The notes below the pieces were generated by a model. The model made no database searches, was not told the DNA's origin, and saw only the letters and a program-made list of their open reading frames with translations. Below, in pieces: positions 47,827 to 56,777 of a stretch of 64,000 nt of DNA (position 1 is its first letter; each line of letters begins with the position of its first letter). A program made the translations under genes and the position numbers. This DNA is from Deltaproteobacteria bacterium (GTDB taxonomy: Bacteria; Desulfobacterota; Desulfarculia; Adiutricales; Adiutricaceae): NCBI GenBank assembly GCA_031264185.1, contig JAISEL010000021.1:1-64000 (forward strand), written 5' to 3'.

Positions 47827-48496
47827 TATATTATTTGCAGAGATGGTGAAGAACCCGGATGACCTGGAATTGTTTTTGAAAATGCATGAGGCCTTTCCAG
47901 CCTTTCACCGGAAAACTTGTCTGGATTTTTTTAATCTTATCGTCACCCCTGGAATTGAGCAGAAAGTCATACAATACAACAGCGGTCATCCCGGTCTCGG
48001 CCTGTCCGTGAGAATGCCGAAAAATTATGACGGATATTTTAACAAAGCCCCGGATGGCTCCTTGTTTATATCGCCAGGAACATCTTCTGTCTGGCCGGAG
48101 GGGATTGAAGTGGAACTGGCCAGTGAAACCTATGGCCTGCGGAACTTCTACTGCCAGATCTGGGTTCCCAGCGCTAAGGATATGCCGGCATCAGAAACAT
48201 TTCGTCCTGCCTTTGTTTCCAGTCTAATCAAGGCTTTCCGGGAGACATTCCCCAGCACTGACAGTATCGGCTCCAATGATTGCGGCGCTTGGTTTTATTA
48301 TGGCGGCGCCCACCGAAATTTATTTCTGCCAGAAGCCGCCATGGCAGTAAGCCTCGAGGTGGCGAATTTTAAAAACGGCAGAACCGAGCCAGGACCATTC
48401 GCGGCCAGGTATATTCAAGACGTTATAGATTTGGTTGATCTGGTCGATAAATTCTTCTGCCAGACCGCTACAGGCGACGGTCCTCCTCCAGTGTGA
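47813..48496 (+). CDS. Hypothetical partner ORF, possible C-terminal part of the PD-(D/E)XK protein
   Basis: A 227-residue ORF that starts inside the end of the nuclease ORF (ATG 47813, with AAGGAA seven bases upstream). Its opening (PDILFAEMVKNPDDLELFLKMHEAFPAFHRKTCLDFF) resembles the helical segment that normally follows the PD-(D/E)XK core. The middle (NYDGYFNKAPDGSLFI, WPEGIEVELASETYGLRNF) has no recognised motif. The 14-base overlap is a +1 shift relative to the nuclease frame. If the frameshift model is right, a single protein of about 500 residues is restored; if not, this is a translationally coupled partner. Confidence 0.55.
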   Translation: MTIPDILFAEMVKNPDDLELFLKMHEAFPAFHRKTCLDFFNLIVTPGIEQKVIQYNSGHPGLGLSVRMPKNYDGYFNKAPDGSLFISPGTSSVWPEGIEVELASETYGLRNFYCQIWVPSAKDMPASETFRPAFVSSLIKAFRETFPSTDSIGSNDCGAWFYYGGAHRNLFLPEAAMAVSLEVANFKNGRTEPGPFAARYIQDVIDLVDLVDKFFCQTATGDGPPPV

Positions 48497-49088
48497 AAGG
48501 AAATACCATGGCGCAAGCAGCGGATACCTGAGATGCCGTGCAGGTTCAGCTGACACCGAAAATCAGCTCCTCTGCCGCAAACGCTAAAATGGGCGCAGCA
48601 TTGAATGGTCAGCCATAGCAGCTGAAGGAAAGAATCAGTCCACTTGTGCTTGAACGCCGCAAAAAAATGACTAAATGACCCTTGGCCGGATCCGAGCCAT
48701 ATTTTTTGATGTCACAGGGCCTGAAAAAAATCTTACCTCTTTGGACAGGCAAAATAAGAAAAAAACTGACTTTTAAACTGCGGCCGGATGATCATCCGAA
48801 CGACCGGCCATAAAAAAGGAAAGTTCGATCAGATTATTTGAAAATTCGGCAAGAAACCCGGATAAGGAGTTTTCAGCCTATTTCGCTTTAGGTTCTTCGT
48901 CATTTATATATTCCGCATAACTCGGAAATGCCCTCTTCCAAAACCGCAATTTTCATTGCCTTCGGTTAAATGCCTGAATTTACGTTTTTTGATTTAGGCT
49001 GAGGAACTTAATTTTTATATTTTCTGCAGTAAAAAATCACCCGTCTGCTTGCCATGATTTCCCATGCTGCCCGGGTGAACTCAATATC
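48497..49088. other. Gap with a possible short broken ORF
   Basis: A frame from ATG 48508 (AAGGAAA just upstream) runs 56 codons to TGA 48678 but has internal stops after seven and 36 codons. It directly follows the PD-(D/E)XK pair and may be a decayed third gene. No other feature is seen. Confidence 0.3.
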
Positions 49089-49112
49089 AAAAACGGCCGG
49101 GTCTCCGGCCGT
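49089..49112 (-). terminator. Rho-independent terminator of ackA
   Basis: Perfect eight-base stem ACGGCCGG/CCGGCCGT with a four-base loop, followed on the minus strand by five T. It lies about 35 bases after the ackA stop. Confidence 0.85.
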
Positions 49113-49145
49113 CTGAGTAAGTCCTGATTAAAATAATCCGTTCTG

Positions 49146-50348
49146 TTACCCGACAAGCTTTAAAGTAGCTTCAGCAATGGCCAGCTCTTCGTTGGTGGGA
49201 ATGACATGGATTTTGATGGGGCTGTCGCCGGTGGAGACCACCCTTGGCTCGGGAGAACGGACTGAGTTTTTCTGGGCATCAAGCTTTAAGCCAATGCCTT
49301 CCAAATCCTGGCAGATAGCCGCCCGCATGGTGGAGGAGTTTTCGCCCACCCCGGCGGTGAAGACCAAGATATCCAAACCGCCCAAAGCGGCCATATACGA
49401 GCCGATGTACTTTTTGACCCGGTAGGCAAAGACTTCCAGAGCCTGAGCGCAAAGCTTATTGCCTTTGTTGGCCTCGGCTTCCACATCCCTTAAATCAGAG
49501 GAGCCGATGCTGGCCAGACCTAAAACGCCGCTTTTTTTGTTTAAAAGATTATCCGCCTGATCCGGGGTCAAACCGTCTTTCTTCATGATATACAAAACAG
49601 CCGAAGCGTCCAGATCACCGGAACGGGTGCCCATGATGACGCCTTCCAAAGGAGTCAGACCCATGGAAGTATCCTGGCACTGACCATTTTTAACCGCTGC
49701 CAGAGAGCAGCCGTTACCCAAGTGAGCGGTGATGATCTTTAAGGAATTTAAGGGCCGTCCGTCCAAAGCCGCAGCCGCTTTGGCCACAAAACCGTGGCTC
49801 GTGCCATGGAAACCGTAGCGGCGGATGTGGTCTTCTTCGTAATATTTGTACGGCAGAGCGTAGAGAAAAGCTCTGGAAGGCATGGTGGAATGGAAGGCAG
49901 TATCAAAAACGCCGACATTGGGCACTCCGGGCAGGACCGCCTCGCAGGCCTCAATGCCCATGAGGTTGTGGGGATTGTGGAGAGGCGCTAAAACCCCGCA
50001 TTCCCTAACAATAGTTTTGGCCTTTTCGTCCAAAAGAACCGGTTCAATGATCTTCTCCATGCCCTGGACCACCCGGTGACCGATGGCCTTGATGTCGGAC
50101 ATGCTCTTCAAAACCCCGACCCTGGCGTCCAAAAGGCGCTCGGTAATGATTTTAACGGCATCTTTGGGGTTTTTCACCGGAACTTCACCCTTGACTTCTT
50201 CCCCCCGGAAGTTGGTATACTTCATGGAGGTGCCTTCAATGCCGATACGCTCAATCAGGCCGGAGGCCAGGACCTTTTTCTGGTCGGCCATGTCGAAAAT
50301 GGTAAACTTGACGGAAGAACTGCCAGCGTTGATTACTAGAATAATCAT
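49146..50348 (-). CDS. ackA: Acetate kinase
   Basis: Converts acetyl phosphate and ADP to acetate and ATP, for substrate-level ATP in fermentation. The 400-residue protein starts at ATG 50348 (GAGGTAGGT ends just before it); the frame is open 11 codons further but without a site. The N-terminal VINAGSSSVKFTIFD and the conserved RYGFHGTSHG, HLGNGCSLAAVKNG and MGLTPLEGVIMGTRSGDLD blocks are all present. pta, its usual neighbour, is not in this window. A strong promoter and terminator flank it, so it is expressed alone. Supports an anaerobic, acetate-producing or -using lifestyle. Confidence 0.96.
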   Translation of the reverse strand: MIILVINAGSSSVKFTIFDMADQKKVLASGLIERIGIEGTSMKYTNFRGEEVKGEVPVKNPKDAVKIITERLLDARVGVLKSMSDIKAIGHRVVQGMEKIIEPVLLDEKAKTIVRECGVLAPLHNPHNLMGIEACEAVLPGVPNVGVFDTAFHSTMPSRAFLYALPYKYYEEDHIRRYGFHGTSHGFVAKAAAALDGRPLNSLKIITAHLGNGCSLAAVKNGQCQDTSMGLTPLEGVIMGTRSGDLDASAVLYIMKKDGLTPDQADNLLNKKSGVLGLASIGSSDLRDVEAEANKGNKLCAQALEVFAYRVKKYIGSYMAALGGLDILVFTAGVGENSSTMRAAICQDLEGIGLKLDAQKNSVRSPEPRVVSTGDSPIKIHVIPTNEELAIAEATLKLVG

Positions 50349-50457
50349 ACCTACCTCACTTGGGAGTAAAAAAAGCTTCAAAAAAGATGTTTCCGGCCTA
50401 TATAAGAGCTAAATGAGCCCGGAATTAATAATTGGAGCAAGACTAGTGAATTTGTGG

Positions 50458-50486
50458 ATTTTAGCCCTTTTTGGCTTAGGGGTCAA
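50458..50486 (-). promoter_or_regulatory. Strong promoter of ackA
   Basis: On the minus strand TTGACC (50481-50486), a 17-base spacer and TAAAAT (50458-50463), about 110 bases before the ackA start. Confidence 0.6.
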
Positions 50487-50822
50487 GAAAATTTTAATAT
50501 GAAAAACTAAACAAAAAAATGATATTAAGAAGCAAAAATATCATTAATTACATTAAAACATGCTGTTTTAAAAAATATAGAGTACATACGTCCAATTTCA
50601 TGCAAGCTACTGTTGGGGAACTAGTGCAGTTTACGAAGTCGCTCTCAAATACAAAACCAGTCATACCCCCGGCGACGTTTGGTCCGAAATAAATCCTACT
50701 GGTGTCTGTTCCAGCCGCTTTTTGGCTATAGTCCGAGAGGCTTTCAGAGCTGACTTTCTGACATTTAATAGCGGGAAGTCCAAAACGGCTAAAAAACGGT
50801 CGGACGGAAATTTAACTGCGGA

Positions 50823-50851
50823 TTAACAAATCCTTTTTCCCGGGCTATAAT
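50823..50851 (+). promoter_or_regulatory. Strong promoter of tag
   Basis: TTAACA (50823-50828), a 17-base spacer and TATAAT (50846-50851), 30 bases before the GTG start of tag. Confidence 0.6.
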
Positions 50852-50880
50852 GACTTTCAAAACGCTTTAAAGGATAACCT

Positions 50881-51450
50881 GTGACCGAGCTGAAACGCTG
50901 TCCATGGGCTCAATCAAGTCCTCTGAACATGGAATATCATGACACCAAGTGGGGCATCCCATGCCACGACGAGCGGGAGCTTTTTAAGATGCTGATTTTG
51001 GAGGGCCAGCAGGCCGGTCTGTCCTGGCTGACCATTTTAAGGAAAACGGACAGTTTATCCGCAGCCTACGATAATTTTGACCCTGAAAAAATGGCCAAAT
51101 ACGGAGAGAGAAAAATCGCCTCCCTTATGGAAAATCCCGGCGTAATAAGAAACCGTCTGAAAATCATGACCGCTGTCACCAATGCCCGGGCATATCTGGC
51201 CTTAAAAAATGAACACGGCTCTTTAGACAAATTCCTGTGGTCCTATGTTGATAACCGGCCGATTGTAAATAACTGGAAGCCGGAAGAGAAGCTGCCTGCC
51301 TCAACTCCCCTGTCTGACACAATAAGCCGGGAGCTTAAAAAACGCGGCTTTAAGTTTGTCGGCTCTACGATTATCTATTCTTTTCTCCAGGCGGTTGGTC
51401 TGATTAACGATCATGTTGCCGGCTGCGCCTTCAAAAAAGCTGACAGCTGA
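50881..51450 (+). CDS. tag: DNA-3-methyladenine glycosylase I
   Basis: Removes 3-methyladenine from alkylated DNA in base-excision repair. The 189-residue protein starts at GTG 50881, with AAAGGA six bases upstream. The zinc ligands match E. coli Tag spacing: Cys7 and His20 near the N-terminus, and His178 and Cys182 near the end (INDHVAGC). Conserved blocks include KRCPWA, YHDTKWGIPCHDERELFKML and AGLSWLTILRK. A strong promoter lies directly upstream. No frame damage. Length is normal. It stands alone between ackA (divergent) and a QueG-like gene (convergent). Confidence 0.93.
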   Translation: MTELKRCPWAQSSPLNMEYHDTKWGIPCHDERELFKMLILEGQQAGLSWLTILRKTDSLSAAYDNFDPEKMAKYGERKIASLMENPGVIRNRLKIMTAVTNARAYLALKNEHGSLDKFLWSYVDNRPIVNNWKPEEKLPASTPLSDTISRELKKRGFKFVGSTIIYSFLQAVGLINDHVAGCAFKKADS

Positions 51451-51549
51451 CTTTAGCCGGTATTTTTATTTTTAACTCCCGATAATCTAACATTTTCAAA
51501 AGGATTATGACTGCCGCCTGAAGAACTTATAGACTCCAAGCGGCTTAAG

Positions 51550-52608
51550 CTATAGACCAGACCTTCTCTTTAATAACCTGCCTGCCCATTCTGCCATCTG
51601 TCTGACCTCGGGTCTTTCGTCATTCAGGGCTCTCTCTAAATAAGGTCCATACTCAGGCTTCCAGCGGTTTTTCATAGCGTTTAGGGCATTGACTTTCCAC
51701 TGCCAATCCCGGTCGGCCGTCAAATACCAAAATTTAGGCACCAGGTTTTCCCGGATAAAGCTGTAATCAGCGCCTATAATCTGTCCCAAATCCAGATGCC
51801 GGCTCAGTTCCTCTAAACCCGGAAAATCTTTTTCCTCCTGCCATTTTCCCTGGTTATAAGGACAGCAAGTCTGGCAAAGCTCACAGCCGTAAATCCAATC
51901 ACCGGCCGCCTGGGAATAAGGATGATCAATCCAGTTAACCGGCCTTAAAGCGTTTATCAAAGTCAGGCACGAACCGGGTCTGGTTAGATAAGGCTCGGCC
52001 AGAGCCCCGGTGGGGCAGGCCTTTTGGCATTTCTGACATTCTTCGGGGCAGGGCTTCAGATCCGAGGTTTCTGTTAATTCCAGATCCCGGTCGATGAGCC
52101 AGGACTCCAGATGGATCCAGGACCCCCTTCCGGTGTAAAAAAAATTGTTCCGTCGGCCGACGCCCAGACCGGCTTTATATGCCGCCCACCTTAATGGCAG
52201 CAAGCCGTATTGCCTTTCGGTTTGGATCTTCAGGCCCAATGAGGTCAGATAGTCCTCAAAAGCCTGACTGGCCTTAAATTCGCCGCTTCTTTCATCCTTG
52301 CGGCTGTCCACGCAGAAATACCTGGCCACCCGATTTTTTAAATTGTCGGGAATGCGGTAGACACCGTAACCCATGACACAGATTACGGCGGCTCTGGCCC
52401 ACGGGTAGAGTTCCGCCAAACGGTCAAAGGCCTTAAATCTGTCCAAAACCGCCTTATCTATAGCCTTGCGGTTGTCATCGGGAATCTTGTCCAAACGCCG
52501 GTCAACCTCCGAACCGAAGCCGTCCAGGTTGGCCAAAGGCAATACGGCGCACTTTTCGTAGCCCAGTTCCAGAGCTTTTTCTCTGATGGCTTCAGGCTGT
52601 ACATTCAT
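51550..52608 (-). CDS. QueG-like epoxyqueuosine reductase family protein
   Basis: A cobalamin-dependent, iron-sulfur protein of the QueG family, which makes queuosine from epoxyqueuosine in the tRNA wobble position. Two cysteine clusters are in place: PCPEECQKCQKACPTG and GCELCQTCCPYN, each suitable for a [4Fe-4S] centre. The N-terminal domain is as in the family (AAVICVMGYGVYRIPDN), and the last 90 residues show short HEAT-like helices. I choose ATG 52608 (352 residues), since GAGAGG precedes it by six bases; the TTG six bases earlier is unlikely. Some paralogues with this fold do other reductions, so the exact substrate is not certain. Confidence 0.75.
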   Translation of the reverse strand: MNVQPEAIREKALELGYEKCAVLPLANLDGFGSEVDRRLDKIPDDNRKAIDKAVLDRFKAFDRLAELYPWARAAVICVMGYGVYRIPDNLKNRVARYFCVDSRKDERSGEFKASQAFEDYLTSLGLKIQTERQYGLLPLRWAAYKAGLGVGRRNNFFYTGRGSWIHLESWLIDRDLELTETSDLKPCPEECQKCQKACPTGALAEPYLTRPGSCLTLINALRPVNWIDHPYSQAAGDWIYGCELCQTCCPYNQGKWQEEKDFPGLEELSRHLDLGQIIGADYSFIRENLVPKFWYLTADRDWQWKVNALNAMKNRWKPEYGPYLERALNDERPEVRQMAEWAGRLLKRRSGL

Positions 52609-52614
52609 GCCCAA

Positions 52615-53094
52615 CCTCTCTGTTTTTTACTGTATATACATTAATTATACTACAATTTACAGAACAATAGCTACAGACATCAAGCGCAGAGCCATTCAGC
52701 CTTACTGACCTGAAAATTGACAGGTGCTCTGATTATAAAGCAATGAACCCAAAAAGGAAATATTATTTTTTGCCTTTTTTGGGTGCTGCCGACTGAGAAA
52801 TCAGGCAGAGGCAGGCTCTCGCCGGCCTCCTTACCCAATACCGGACTGGCCATCCGGCAACCGGCGGTTTGTTAAACGTAAACCTTAAGAGCGGCTGCAG
52901 CGACTCCTCCGAGAGCTTTAGCCTGCTGAACGCCTTCCGGCTCTTCAGGTTGTCGCTGGTCATAGATGGAAATAATCTGGCTGTTGGCCGCACGTCATTG
53001 CCTCTAAAGTCAGAACAGGCTATGTTCGGCTGAAGTCTTTCGGTCGGCGTTACCGCTGCCCGCAATAAACTCTGATATATGCGGCATACCATCA
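52615..53094. other. Gene-free stretch upstream of the QueG-like gene
   Basis: No intact gene. A minus-strand ORF at 52763-53095 has no ribosome site or family, and another minus frame of the same DNA contains stops. The region probably holds decayed coding DNA next to the broken PIN gene. Parent not recognised. Confidence 0.4.
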
Positions 53095-53250
53095 TTATTC
53101 CTGATATTGCCCTAATTCTGCCGCCTTGAGCATCGTTGGCTGAGACAGGCCTGATTCCAAAAAATCCTGGCCGCCGGTCAGCAGAATGTCAGCTTTTGGG
53201 GTCAGCGCCGCCTGATAAATCGCGGCAGATCGGTTAAATCTCCGATTTTT
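53095..53250 (-). pseudogene. PIN-domain toxin, C-terminal fragment
   Basis: A minus-strand frame ending in TAA at 53095-53097 reads NRSAAIYQAALTPKADILLT, then GGQDFLESGLSQPTMLKAAE. This resembles the C-terminal third of PIN-domain (PilT N-terminal) toxins, with the late acidic site (here Gln-Asp after LLTG) followed by a stretch around the last beta strand. The N-terminal two thirds, including the first catalytic Asp, are not found. The IS630 remnant lies directly before it, so the insertion has probably removed them. Confidence 0.42.
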
Positions 53251-53370
53251 TTCCTCTCCTCAGCCTCATTTGTCCGTCATTATCCTCACAGTGGAAGGCG
53301 GTATGATATCAGCCCAAAAAGGCCAACCCGGCGATATAGCGCTCATTCTAAGTAGCGTTTAAGTTGCTAT

Positions 53371-53748
53371 CTATCCATGGCCAACAAGTAAGATCATTGA
53401 GAGCCTTCCTGTTTGATTTAATTTGAGAACAACCACGTATGACTTGGGCACAGCTTCTTCCAAACAATCGAAGTATCTGTTTGCTGTAAAGTCTCTCCTC
53501 AAGACGTTCCAAATCCTTTCCGCAGGGTCCAATTCCGGCGAATATGGCGGCAAAATGACAAGAAAAACATTATCAGGTACTACCAAGTCTTCAGACTTAC
53601 GGGAAGAGGCGCCATCAGCAATCATCACGATGTGTTTGCTTGGATGAGCTTTTTTTACCTACCTTAAGAAGGAAGACAGACATAGTCTCAGTTTTCATAT
53701 TACCGCCAGTCATGCAATCAGGGTGCCCTGCGGTGCTAAGCAGGACCA
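53371..53748 (-). pseudogene. IS630-family transposase, C-terminal remnant (frameshifted)
   Basis: On the minus strand, residues NMKTETMSVFLLKVGK, then (after a frameshift at a run of A) AHPSKHIVMIADGAS, then VPDNVFLVILPPYSPELDP and AERIWNVLRRDFTANRYF match the last 100 or so residues of the DDE_3 domain. They include the PPYSPELDPAERIW catalytic-Glu motif. The first two thirds of the transposase and both insertion-sequence ends are missing. It sits between the AbrB antitoxin and the PIN fragment, all on the same strand. Confidence 0.85.
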
Positions 53749-53751
53749 GCA

Positions 53752-54022
53752 CTGCTCTCGCACCTCAGTCCGCATCTCAGACAACAAAGCCGCCAATTCT
53801 TCATCTGAACGTAACAAAGCTTTCTCGGCTCCGCCTTTCGTTGAGGCTTGCAGCATTTTCACGGCATAAACCAGCTGAATTCATCATAGTGACCTAATCA
53901 TCCTGGCGAATCAGCGTCACCCGGCCGCCGGTACGCACTCCGAACGCTTCGCGGATATCTTTCAGCAGAGAAATCTGGCCACTGGCCGTCACTTTTGGGT
54001 TATAAACTGCAACGTTTCCCAC
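53752..54022 (-). pseudogene. AbrB-type antitoxin, frameshifted
   Basis: From GTG 54022 the minus strand reads NPKVTASGQISLLKDIREAF, then GVRTGGRVTLIRQDD, the full DNA-binding swapped-hairpin domain of AbrB/MazE/SpoVT antitoxins, ending at TAG 53894 after 42 codons. In the neighbouring frame the typical C-terminal tail continues: VYAVKMLQASTKGGAEKALL and RSDEELAALLSEMRTEV. A frame change near 53890 has therefore split the protein. In the intact family this tail binds a PIN toxin, which fits the PIN remnant 500 bases downstream on the same strand. Confidence 0.72.
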
Positions 54023-54598
54023 AAAAAACTCACCCCCAAATGTTGCCGACAATCCTTACTTAGGCTGTGCGAACAAATTAAATTTACAAGCTTTTATTTT
54101 TTATAATATAATTTATTCGCCATAAAATTTATTTTATAATATACAAATAGAGTTAATTTGCTATTTAGTAAGATTGATGCCTGTTTTATATTTTCTCCAA
54201 TCTAATTTACAGATAATTTTTAATCCTTTAGAACATTATTAAACTATAATAATCAATATAGATGATATAATAACATATATTTTGTAAAATTATCAGTTTT
54301 TTTAAAAAGTTAAAAATAATAAAAATTTTAATTTATCATTAATTATTATAAATAAACTGCAATTATGAGTTGTAAACTTTATTTGTCAGCGGCGCCTTAC
54401 GATATTTACCATACTGTCACTACAGCCGTTTGATCTTAAAAAAACAAGCTGCCCGTTGCTCTTCCCTGAGTGTATTTGTAATAGAGCATCATCGTCCGGA
54501 TACACCTTCAGCCCAGTCAAGAGCCTGTCCTGGCTGACAGTACCTGCGGCCAAATCTGTCAAAGACTTCCTCCTGCAATCACAGTCCTGGCCGGGCAC
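54023..54598. other. AT-rich gap between the toxin-antitoxin remnant and cstA
   Basis: From about 54060 to 54375 it is nearly all A/T. A 70-codon minus frame at 54386-54598 has no recognised family and no ribosome site. No supported gene. Confidence 0.45.
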
Positions 54599-54622
54599 AA
54601 AAAAACCGGGCCAGGGCCCGGT
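54599..54622 (-). terminator. Rho-independent terminator of cstA
   Basis: Perfect nine-base stem AACCGGGCC/GGCCCGGTT with a two-base loop, followed on the minus strand by a run of T (six in all). Lies 26 bases after the cstA stop. Confidence 0.85.
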
Positions 54623-54647
54623 TAAAAGACAAAAATTTAAAAACAGC

Positions 54648-56129
54648 TTACTTGGTTACAGCCCCATGTTCCGGCGGCAGCTCCAGAAGGACATGTTTAC
54701 GGAATCCTCCGCGGTTTAAAAGAAACCAGACTAAAGCCAGAGCCGCCGCCATGATGCCTATGGTCACCGAAATATTATACGGCAGCTTGAACCCTTCCGG
54801 CGCCACACAGATATAAGAAATAACCGTGGCGGTCATAAAGGTTGCCGGGATGGTTATGAGCCAGTGGCAGGTGCCCCGCCGGACAGCGTAAGCCGCCGCC
54901 GACCAGAGCATGACTGTAGCCAGAGTCTGGTTGGACCAGCCGAAATAACGCCAGATAATGGTGAAATCTATCTGGGACAATAATACCCCGATAGCAAAAA
55001 GAGGCACAGAAATCATAAGCCGTTTGGGGGCTTTGGACTGATTTATGCCGCCGAAATCGGCTACTAAAAGACGGGCCGCTCTGAAGGCGGTATCGCCCGA
55101 GGAGATGGGCAGGACCACAACACCCAAAATAGCCAGAATCCCGCCGACAGGACCCAGTAAACTGATGGAGACTTCCTTGACTACCCCTGCCGGGCCTCCG
55201 CCGTTGCTTATAACATTCAGTAAAGCCTCCGGGCTTTGATAAAAAGTCATACCGGCCGTAGCCCACACCAGAGCGATAGCCCCTTCAGCCACCATGGAAC
55301 CGTAGAAAATCCGGCGACCGACTTTTTCGTTCGTCACGCATCTGGCCATCAGCGGCGACTGAGTGGCGTGGAAACCGGAGAGAGCGCCGCAGGCAATGGT
55401 AATGAACATCAAAGGCCACATAGGCAGGCCTTGGGGATGAACGTTAGCGAAAACGCTGGTTCCCTCGGTCATTGGCCAGGAGTAGAAATTATAGCCCTTA
55501 ACAATCAGGCCCCCGGAAATACCGAAAGCCATAATCAGCAGGACGGCGGCAAAAAGCGGATACAGACGGGCAATAATGACATCAATCGGCAGAATGGTTG
55601 CTAAGAAGTAGTAAATAAAAATAACCGCCAGCCAAAAGTTCAAGGAGCCCCAGGAACCCGACAGACTGGCCAGTATTCCGGCCGGGGCGCTGACGAAAAC
55701 TACGCCCACCAGGACCAGAAGGACTAAGGAAAAAACCCGCATGAACTGCTTGAAAAAATTGCCCAGAGTATAGCCGACTACGTCCGGAACTGATTTTCCG
55801 TTATAGCGGAGACTTATCATGCCGGAAAAGTAGTCGTGAACCCCCCCGGCCAGCAAGGTTCCGAAAACAATCCACAAAAGAGCCGACGGGCCGTACAAAG
55901 CACCTAAAATAGGGCCAAAAACAGGTCCGACTCCGGCAATATTTAATAACTGGATTAAAAAGATCTTCCAGTTAGGCAGAGGAACATAATCAACCCCATC
56001 TTGCATGGCCAGGGCCGGAGTGCTGCGGTTGGGATCCGGGACAAAGAGTCTTTCGGTAATTTTCCCGTAAACGATGTACCCAACAACCAATGCTCCGACA
56101 GCCACAAAAAAATACCCTAAAGGTGACAT
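54648..56129 (-). CDS. cstA: Carbon starvation protein A family transporter
   Basis: A 493-residue inner-membrane transporter of the CstA/BtsT family, which takes up peptides or pyruvate. The protein has about 14 hydrophobic segments. Family blocks include PNWKIFLIQLLNIAGVGPV, FGPILGALYGPSALLWIVFG and GGVHDYFSGMISLRYNGKS (substrate-facing loop). I choose ATG 56129 over the upstream GTG 56144, because GAGG lies nine bases before it and the family starts near MSPLGYF. A strong promoter, a structured leader of about 200 bases and a strong terminator frame it. The exact substrate (peptide, pyruvate or both) cannot be told from sequence. Confidence 0.93.
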   Translation of the reverse strand: MSPLGYFFVAVGALVVGYIVYGKITERLFVPDPNRSTPALAMQDGVDYVPLPNWKIFLIQLLNIAGVGPVFGPILGALYGPSALLWIVFGTLLAGGVHDYFSGMISLRYNGKSVPDVVGYTLGNFFKQFMRVFSLVLLVLVGVVFVSAPAGILASLSGSWGSLNFWLAVIFIYYFLATILPIDVIIARLYPLFAAVLLIMAFGISGGLIVKGYNFYSWPMTEGTSVFANVHPQGLPMWPLMFITIACGALSGFHATQSPLMARCVTNEKVGRRIFYGSMVAEGAIALVWATAGMTFYQSPEALLNVISNGGGPAGVVKEVSISLLGPVGGILAILGVVVLPISSGDTAFRAARLLVADFGGINQSKAPKRLMISVPLFAIGVLLSQIDFTIIWRYFGWSNQTLATVMLWSAAAYAVRRGTCHWLITIPATFMTATVISYICVAPEGFKLPYNISVTIGIMAAALALVWFLLNRGGFRKHVLLELPPEHGAVTK

Positions 56130-56287
56130 GGTATTTAGCCTCACAGGAAAAAGTCCGGTTGGAGAAAAAAAGCTTTCCAGCCGTCTTCAGAAGACCAACT
56201 CCAGAAAGCCCACAGAATGCAAGAATCTAAGCCCACACTTTTAAGGGCCTGATATCGGACAATAGGTATTCCGTGCCACAAACATAA

Positions 56288-56325
56288 AGGCCGCGAACGG
56301 CCTGTGAAGATCCAAAAGGATCTTC
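56288..56325 (-). promoter_or_regulatory. Twin hairpin at the 5-prime end of the cstA leader RNA
   Basis: Two perfect adjacent inverted repeats: GAAGATCC/GGATCTTC (56306-56325, four-base loop) and AGGCCG/CGGCCT (56288-56303, four-base loop). They start within a few bases of the predicted transcription start. No downstream T run is present, so they are not simple terminators. Confidence 0.5.
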
Positions 56326-56335
56326 AATTTTCAAT

Positions 56336-56364
56336 ATTATACAGCCGAAAGCACCTCCAGTCAA
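56336..56364 (-). promoter_or_regulatory. Strong sigma70-type promoter of cstA
   Basis: On the minus strand TTGACT (56359-56364), a 17-base spacer and TATAAT (56336-56341). One of the best matches to consensus in the window. Confidence 0.7.
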
Positions 56365-56777
56365 AATAAATTTCTGACAGGTCAATCCCTTTTATGCCTA
56401 AATTCCTCTTGTTTTAGTCACTGCGGCAGGATAATTTACTGATAATTAGTCATACTAAGGCAGACAAAAAGTTAAAAAGTTGAAAAGTTTTTTGTTATAG
56501 TAAATTTAACATTTCCTTTATTGCGACCAAAATAGTTTGGGCTGTTGACAGCCAACTCTAATATCAGCCAATTAGCGCCCCCAAAGGCTTCTGTTAGCCA
56601 GGATTCGCAGCTTTATTGGGAAAATAATTAGAGCCCATACGGGGATCTAAAAAAATTCGGCAGAAAGTCAAAAAATTTAAAGGAAAAAGTCGATCCGAAG
56701 GGCACGGGGAGGTTTTTGGGGAAAAGCTTATCTCCGGCCGAAAAACTCGGCCGGAAAAGAATTTATCAGTCCGGGGG
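56365..56777. other. Gap between cstA promoter and SWIM gene
   Basis: No gene. A perfect eight-base hairpin CCGGCCGA/TCGGCCGG lies at 56734-56754, 24 bases after the SWIM gene stop, without a T run on either strand; it may be a weak terminator or 3-prime stabiliser. Confidence 0.45.

Larger units (their letters stand above)
50349..50880. other. Divergent promoter region between ackA and tag
   Basis: Contains two promoters described separately: 50458-50486 (minus) for ackA and 50823-50851 (plus) for tag. No gene is present. Confidence 0.6.

Noticed and set aside
54386-54598. 70-codon minus-strand ORF after the cstA terminator
   Set aside because: No ribosome site, no family, lies in a gene-free gap.
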